DNA from: Parvularcula sp. LCG005 | Lineage (GTDB): Bacteria > Pseudomonadota > Alphaproteobacteria > Caulobacterales > Parvularculaceae | DNA length: 64,000 nt | Assembly: GCF_032930845.1 (NCBI RefSeq) | Contig: NZ_CP136758.1 | Span: forward strand, 2,557,001 to 2,621,000 | Direction: 5' to 3' | Part shown: piece by piece, positions 60,037 through 64,000 of the stretch | Position numbering within the stretch: position 1 is the first letter of the stretch | How the letters are laid out: every line of letters begins with the position of its first letter | The notes under the pieces: generated by a model | Told to the model about the DNA's origin: nothing | Databases searched by the model: none | Seen by the model: the letters and a program-made list of their open reading frames with translations, nothing else | Position numbers and translations under genes: made by a program

Positions 60037-60126
60037 ATGACCGTCACCCGCTTCGAACTGATGAACCCATGGCGCCATATCGCCGTCCCTGACCGGACGG
60101 GATTTTTCGGCGTCGACCGAGGATAA
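60037..60126 (+). CDS. Possible 29-aa leader peptide before suhB
   Basis: An open frame (MTVTRFELMNPWRHIAVPDR, then TGFFGVDRG) ends 2 bases before the suhB ATG, with a stop and the AGGA ribosome site overlapping. It has no recognised family and no strong ribosome site of its own. It could couple translation to suhB or be chance. Confidence 0.25.
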   Translation: MTVTRFELMNPWRHIAVPDRTGFFGVDRG

Positions 60127-60128
60127 AG

Positions 60129-60923
60129 ATGCCACACCTGACACCCCTTCTGACCGTGATGGTCAATGCCGCCCGCGATGCCGCGAAAGTCCTGCGCCGG
60201 GATTTCTATGAGGTCGAAGCGCTGCAGGTCCGCAAGAAAGGCGCTTCTGATTTTGTCAGCCAGGCGGACATGAAGGCCGAAGAAGCGATCTTTCAGTCCC
60301 TCCAGAAATCCCGCCCGAAATACGGCCTGATCATGGAAGAGCGCGGCGAAATCGAAGGCTCGGACAATTCCAACCGCTTTATCGTCGACCCGCTGGATGG
60401 CACCACCAACTTCTTGCACGGGCTGCCGCAGTTCTGCATTTCCATCGGCCTGGAGCGCGATCGTGAGCCCTATGCCGGAGTGGTCTTCGCCCCCATCACC
60501 GATGAGCTGTTCATCGCCGAGAAGGGCTTTGGTGCGTTCTGCAATGACCGCCGTATCCGCGTCTCTGGCCGCAATGATCTGAGCGAGGCACTGGTGGGTA
60601 CCGGCCTGCCGTTCCAGGGCAAGGGCGGCCGCGACCGTGCCCTGCAGGAGACCGACCGGGTTCTGGGCAAGACCGCCGGGATCCGCCGCTTCGGCTCAGC
60701 CGCCTATGACCTCTGCATGACTGCAGCTGGCCGCCTTGATGCCTATTGGGAGCGGGGCCTGAATCCTTGGGACATCACCGCCGGGATCATCATCTGCCGC
60801 GAGGCTGGCGGCGAAGTGACCGCCATTGAGCGCAGCAAGGAACGCCCGCATCTGGACGGGCAGGTTCTCGCCTCAAACCATCACCTGCACGAAAAAGTTC
60901 GCGAGCTTATTGAGGCCAAGTAA
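60129..60923 (+). CDS. suhB: Inositol monophosphatase family protein (SuhB-like)
   Basis: A 264-aa phosphatase, Mg2+-dependent. The family motifs are intact: GASDFVSQADMKAE, EERGEIEG, FIVDPLDGTTNFLHGLPQFCISIG, and LNPWDITAGIIICREAGG. SuhB-like enzymes act on inositol phosphate or related sugar phosphates, and in E. coli SuhB also binds RNA polymerase; role here not fixed. GAGGATAAAG precedes the ATG. Confidence 0.92.
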   Translation: MPHLTPLLTVMVNAARDAAKVLRRDFYEVEALQVRKKGASDFVSQADMKAEEAIFQSLQKSRPKYGLIMEERGEIEGSDNSNRFIVDPLDGTTNFLHGLPQFCISIGLERDREPYAGVVFAPITDELFIAEKGFGAFCNDRRIRVSGRNDLSEALVGTGLPFQGKGGRDRALQETDRVLGKTAGIRRFGSAAYDLCMTAAGRLDAYWERGLNPWDITAGIIICREAGGEVTAIERSKERPHLDGQVLASNHHLHEKVRELIEAK

Positions 60924-60970
60924 GGCGGCGGGCATCTGAGTGGCCGACCGATAAGAGCGGCCTATGCTCC

Positions 60971-60992
60971 CGGGTCTAACAGGCGAGACCCG
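60971..60992 (+). promoter_or_regulatory. Stem-loop abutting the aldehyde dehydrogenase start
   Basis: CGGGTCT (60971-60977) and AGACCCG (60986-60992) with loop AACAGGCG, ending 5 bases before the ATG at 60998. The weak ribosome site lies in the loop, so the stem could set translation rate. Confidence 0.4.
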
Positions 60993-60997
60993 CAATC

Positions 60998-62431
60998 ATG
61001 ACCAGCCCCCTTAAAGCCCACTATCCCTATTATCTCGGCAACAAGCCCGTCGAGGCCAATCAGGACCTTGAGGTCACCGACAAATATACAGGCGAGGTCG
61101 TGACGAGGGTCGCCCTGGCTGACGTAGACGCCATCGACCGGGCCATCGGCATGGCCGCTGACGCAGCGGCCCCCATGGCGGCCCTGAAACCCTATCAGCG
61201 GCGGGACGTTCTAGAGCATTGCACCGACCGGTTTCGCGAGCGTGCCGATGAGCTGGCCGAAATTCTCACGATAGAGGCGGGCAAACCGGTCAAGGACAGC
61301 CGCGGCGAAGTGACCCGGCTCATCGAGACGTTCCGCATGGCCGCCGGCGAGGCCGAGCGCCTTTATGGTGAAGTCATGCCCCTCGCCGTTGCGGAACGCG
61401 CCGCCAATTATCAGGGCCAGTGGAAGCGCGTGCCAATCGGCCCCTGCTCCTTCATCTCCCCGTTCAATTTCCCCCTCAATCTCACGGCCCACAAGATTGC
61501 ACCGGCGATTGCCGCAGGCTGCCCCTTCGTCCTCAAACCCGCCAGCCTGACCCCCATCGGCGCGCTGATGATCGGCGAGGTTCTGGCCGAATGCGATCTA
61601 CCAGAAGGCGCGTTCTCGATCCTGCCTGCCCGTCGGGACGGTGCACGGCTTTTCTCCGAGGACGACCGGCTCAAGCTTCTCTCGTTTACAGGCTCCGCCG
61701 AGGTCGGCTGGAAGCTGAAAGCCAATGCCGGCAAAAAACCCGTCGTGCTCGAACTGGGCGGCAATGCAGCCGTGGTGTTTGAGGACGGCGATATGGACGA
61801 TGCCGTCGACCGCATCATGACCGGCGGCTTTTACCAGTCTGGACAGAGCTGCATCAGCGTTCAGCGCGTGCTGATCCGCCAGGACCACTATGACACGATG
61901 CGCGACAAACTGGTCAGCGCGGCGAAGGAGCTGACCTCCGGCAACCCCGAAGACGACAATACCTTCATTGGACCGATCATCTCTGACAAGGAAGCGGACC
62001 GGATCATGGACTGGATCGAAGAGGGGCGGGACAGGGGTGCGAGCGTCCTGTGTGGCGGCGAACGCACCGGCAACACGATCACCGCGACGGTGCTTGAGAA
62101 CGTGCCGGTCGATATCGATCTTTACCGGGAGGAAGTATTCGGCCCAGTGATCCTGCTCGAACCGTATGATCAGTTTGACGATGCCATCGCGCGGGTCAAT
62201 GACAGCCGATATGGGTTGCAGGCTGGCGTCTTCACCCGCGATATCTACAAGGCGCATCAGGCATGGGACGACCTTCATGTGGGCGGCGTCATCATCAATG
62301 ACGTTCCCTCCTGGCGGGTTGATCACATGCCCTATGGCGGCGTGAAGGATTCCGGACTCGGACGGGAGGGATTGCGGTTTTCGATCGAAGACATGACGGA
62401 AATCCGCCTGATGGTCCTTCGCACCCCGTGA
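60998..62431 (+). CDS. NAD(P)-dependent aldehyde dehydrogenase
   Basis: A 477-aa oxidoreductase that oxidises an aldehyde to the acid. The motifs are the cofactor site SFTGSAEVGWKLK, the general base in LELGGNAAVV, and the catalytic Cys in YQSGQSCISVQR. The pattern resembles lactaldehyde or phosphonoacetaldehyde dehydrogenases, but the substrate is open. One base separates its stop from the AlkB-like gene. Confidence 0.9.
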   Translation: MTSPLKAHYPYYLGNKPVEANQDLEVTDKYTGEVVTRVALADVDAIDRAIGMAADAAAPMAALKPYQRRDVLEHCTDRFRERADELAEILTIEAGKPVKDSRGEVTRLIETFRMAAGEAERLYGEVMPLAVAERAANYQGQWKRVPIGPCSFISPFNFPLNLTAHKIAPAIAAGCPFVLKPASLTPIGALMIGEVLAECDLPEGAFSILPARRDGARLFSEDDRLKLLSFTGSAEVGWKLKANAGKKPVVLELGGNAAVVFEDGDMDDAVDRIMTGGFYQSGQSCISVQRVLIRQDHYDTMRDKLVSAAKELTSGNPEDDNTFIGPIISDKEADRIMDWIEEGRDRGASVLCGGERTGNTITATVLENVPVDIDLYREEVFGPVILLEPYDQFDDAIARVNDSRYGLQAGVFTRDIYKAHQAWDDLHVGGVIINDVPSWRVDHMPYGGVKDSGLGREGLRFSIEDMTEIRLMVLRTP

Positions 62432-62432
62432 C

Positions 62433-63071
62433 ATGACAACATCCCCCCTGCCCCAGCCTGAATCGGTCGGCGACGGCGCCATCATTTACCGGCGTGCACT
62501 GAACGATCACGACCAGAAATCCCTGTCCGGATGGACGATGGCGGCCTGCAACGCGGCGGGATGGCTCGCCCCTGTGACCCCGGGGGGAAAGCCCTTCTCC
62601 GTCCGTCAGATGAATTTTGGTCCGTTGGGCTGGGTATCTGATCGCCGGGGATACAGGTATCAGGCTGACCATCCGGAGACCGGCCAGCCTTGGCCCGCCA
62701 TGCCTGATACCATTACTGATCTGTGGAACGCCTGTCTGCCGGATGCACCCGAGCCGCAATGCTGCCTCGTCAATCATTATACGGATTCAGCGCGAATGGG
62801 CTTGCATCGTGACGCTGACGAAGAGGATCAGACGGTCCCGCTGATGACCCTGTCGCTCGGTGCCCCGGCGCGCTTTCGCCTGGGCCGGCCGGAGCGTGGC
62901 GGCCCCACCCGGTCATTTGTACTGGACAGTGGCGACATCCTGATCATGGGCGGAACGTCACGGCGCGCCTATCACGGCATCGACAAACTGCTCCCGGCCG
63001 ATGCCCTGTTTTCACCGGATCTGGGCTTTGACGGAAGACTGAGTCTGACCGTACGACGGGTGACCAGTTGA
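62433..63071 (+). CDS. AlkB-like Fe(II)/2-oxoglutarate dioxygenase
   Basis: A 212-aa protein with the AlkB fold: NHYTDSARMGLHRDADEED holds the iron-binding H-x-D, YHGIDKL the distal His, and the end RLSLTVRR the Arg that binds 2-oxoglutarate. AlkB enzymes remove methyl groups from DNA or RNA bases. It is read together with the aldehyde dehydrogenase (1-base gap). Confidence 0.9.
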   Translation: MTTSPLPQPESVGDGAIIYRRALNDHDQKSLSGWTMAACNAAGWLAPVTPGGKPFSVRQMNFGPLGWVSDRRGYRYQADHPETGQPWPAMPDTITDLWNACLPDAPEPQCCLVNHYTDSARMGLHRDADEEDQTVPLMTLSLGAPARFRLGRPERGGPTRSFVLDSGDILIMGGTSRRAYHGIDKLLPADALFSPDLGFDGRLSLTVRRVTS

Positions 63072-63094
63072 CCGGCAGGATTACTCCTGCCGGT
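63071..63094. terminator. Terminator hairpin after the AlkB-like gene
   Basis: ACCGGCAGGA (63071-63080) and TCCTGCCGGT (63085-63094) with a 4-base loop, perfect. It begins on the AlkB stop codon and serves two convergent genes. Confidence 0.75.
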
Positions 63095-63108
63095 TCGTCC
63101 TCTTAAGC

Positions 63109-64000
63109 TCAATCAGCAGCGATACCGAACTGGAGAGCATACCCATCAATCCTGCCGTCGACAGCGACAATGGCGTTCAATGACCGACCATTTTCCGTGA
63201 ACGCAACATAGCGCCCGCGTGCATTGAGCGCACCAGCAGACGTTGGAACAGTCGATAGCGCAATCGTCCCTGTACGCGCCAATGACGACGAACTGTACAG
63301 GAAAATAGAACTTTCAATAGTCTGATAAGCCCCCACATTACCATAAATCTCTTTGCCCGGCATGACGGCCCAGCGATCAAGATCGCGTGAATGCGCAGCT
63401 GAAAAGGCAACAACACTGCCTTGCAGCTTACCGATATATGTCATATCCGTACTTGCGTCAGCTGTTGTTCTCAACACTGGACCTCTGGCGTTCAGCAGCG
63501 TCGCGCCATCTTGGCTGAGCCACAAATCCGTGCCGAGCGAATATTCGCCGTGATAGCGGCTGTCCCCCAAATTGACAGCATAACCTGTTGAGACGTCAAA
63601 CTTGTGATCGTCAGCAGGGCTGAGGCCCGTGTCGGCACCGTAAATCCAATTGTTTTGCGGATGCATGGCCAATCGAAGTCCGGCATAAAGACTGCCGCTC
63701 CTCGTGACGGCTCCCGACGCCGGATTAACGGAAATCATTTCTTCCCATTGATCCGCACTCGGCGCAACATGCGCTATACCGGCATGGTCGATCACGATGT
63801 CACCGAAGACACGATCGCCATCAACAGTGCTGGTATTCTCAATTTCGACCGTCGTGACAACGGATGACCTCGCCACGTCGATAAATGTAACACCGCCGTT
63901 ATGAGATATCGCCGCTCTTCTGCCGTCCGGCGAGACGCCCACGGCAAATCCAGGAGCAGGAAGCTCAATCTCCTTCAGATTCCCAGCGGCATCGAAAAGC
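63109..64000 (-). CDS. Beta-propeller-like protein, 5'-truncated by the window edge
   Basis: At least 297 residues are open to the right edge; the true start is outside. The visible part has repeated blade-like segments (GFAVGVSPDGRRAAISHNGGVTFIDV, LRLAMHPQNNWIYGAD, SLGTDLWLSQDGATLLNARG, GALNARGRYVAFTENGRSLNAIVA), as in WD40 or YVTN-type propellers. Secretion cannot be judged without the N-terminus. No function is assigned. Confidence 0.7.
   Translation of the reverse strand, partial: LFDAAGNLKEIELPAPGFAVGVSPDGRRAAISHNGGVTFIDVARSSVVTTVEIENTSTVDGDRVFGDIVIDHAGIAHVAPSADQWEEMISVNPASGAVTRSGSLYAGLRLAMHPQNNWIYGADTGLSPADDHKFDVSTGYAVNLGDSRYHGEYSLGTDLWLSQDGATLLNARGPVLRTTADASTDMTYIGKLQGSVVAFSAAHSRDLDRWAVMPGKEIYGNVGAYQTIESSIFLYSSSSLARTGTIALSTVPTSAGALNARGRYVAFTENGRSLNAIVAVDGRIDGYALQFGIAAD

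Overview
The window is ordinary chromosomal DNA from a GC-rich free-living alphaproteobacterium. The diagnostic traits are a complete general-stress-response locus (PhyR, NepR, EcfG and a HisKA_2-type kinase), a flagellar island that carries the alphaproteobacterial regulators FlaF and FlbT, CtrA-like boxes in front of flagellar genes, and two proteins with VPLPA-type C-terminal sorting tails. A marine Parvularcula- or Hyphomonas-like bacterium would fit, but the species cannot be fixed from sequence alone. No insertion sequence, phage, integron or CRISPR array was seen.

Layout. 1-9.2 kb: general stress response locus and a dense patch of genes with EcfG-type promoters (GGAAC-N16-CGTT or near variants, eight sites), including an EF-hand secreted protein, DUF1328, a diacylglycerol-kinase-like protein with a metallophosphoesterase, a Crp/Fnr regulator, a three-gene small membrane protein operon, a 63-aa protein and a possible stress sRNA. 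9.5-15.6 kb: an Hpt-REC-REC protein, a TIR-TM-TPR protein, a VPLPA-CTERM protein and a convergent SLOG-SLATT-like membrane protein. 15.9-23.7 kb: DEAD-box helicase, second VPLPA protein, tRNA-Leu(CAG), serine hydrolase, AI-2E/PerM permease and an OxyR-AhpC-AhpD peroxide module. 23.8-49.5 kb: about 33 flagellar genes in several opposed transcription units. 49.6-54.4 kb: a cobalamin riboswitch followed by btuB-btuF-btuC-btuD. 54.4-64 kb: O-antigen ligase-like protein, sugar transferase, MurJ, acyl-CoA synthetase, SuhB-type phosphatase, aldehyde dehydrogenase, AlkB-like dioxygenase and the start of a beta-propeller-like protein cut by the window edge.

How it works together. Stress signals reach the sensor kinase, PhyR is phosphorylated, NepR is titrated away, and EcfG is freed to read promoters that are concentrated right next to its own gene. 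Peroxide stress is handled separately by OxyR/AhpCD. The flagellar island supplies the basal body, export gate, rod, hook, filament, stator and flagellin post-transcriptional control; fliI, fliH, fliJ and fliO were not found here and must lie elsewhere.

The best candidates for something not yet described are the TIR protein next to a SLOG-SLATT-like membrane protein, which recalls the logic of Thoeris-type NAD-signal immunity, and the EcfG cluster with two predicted leaderless or near-leaderless mRNAs and a candidate sRNA. Both are inferences from motifs and gene order.
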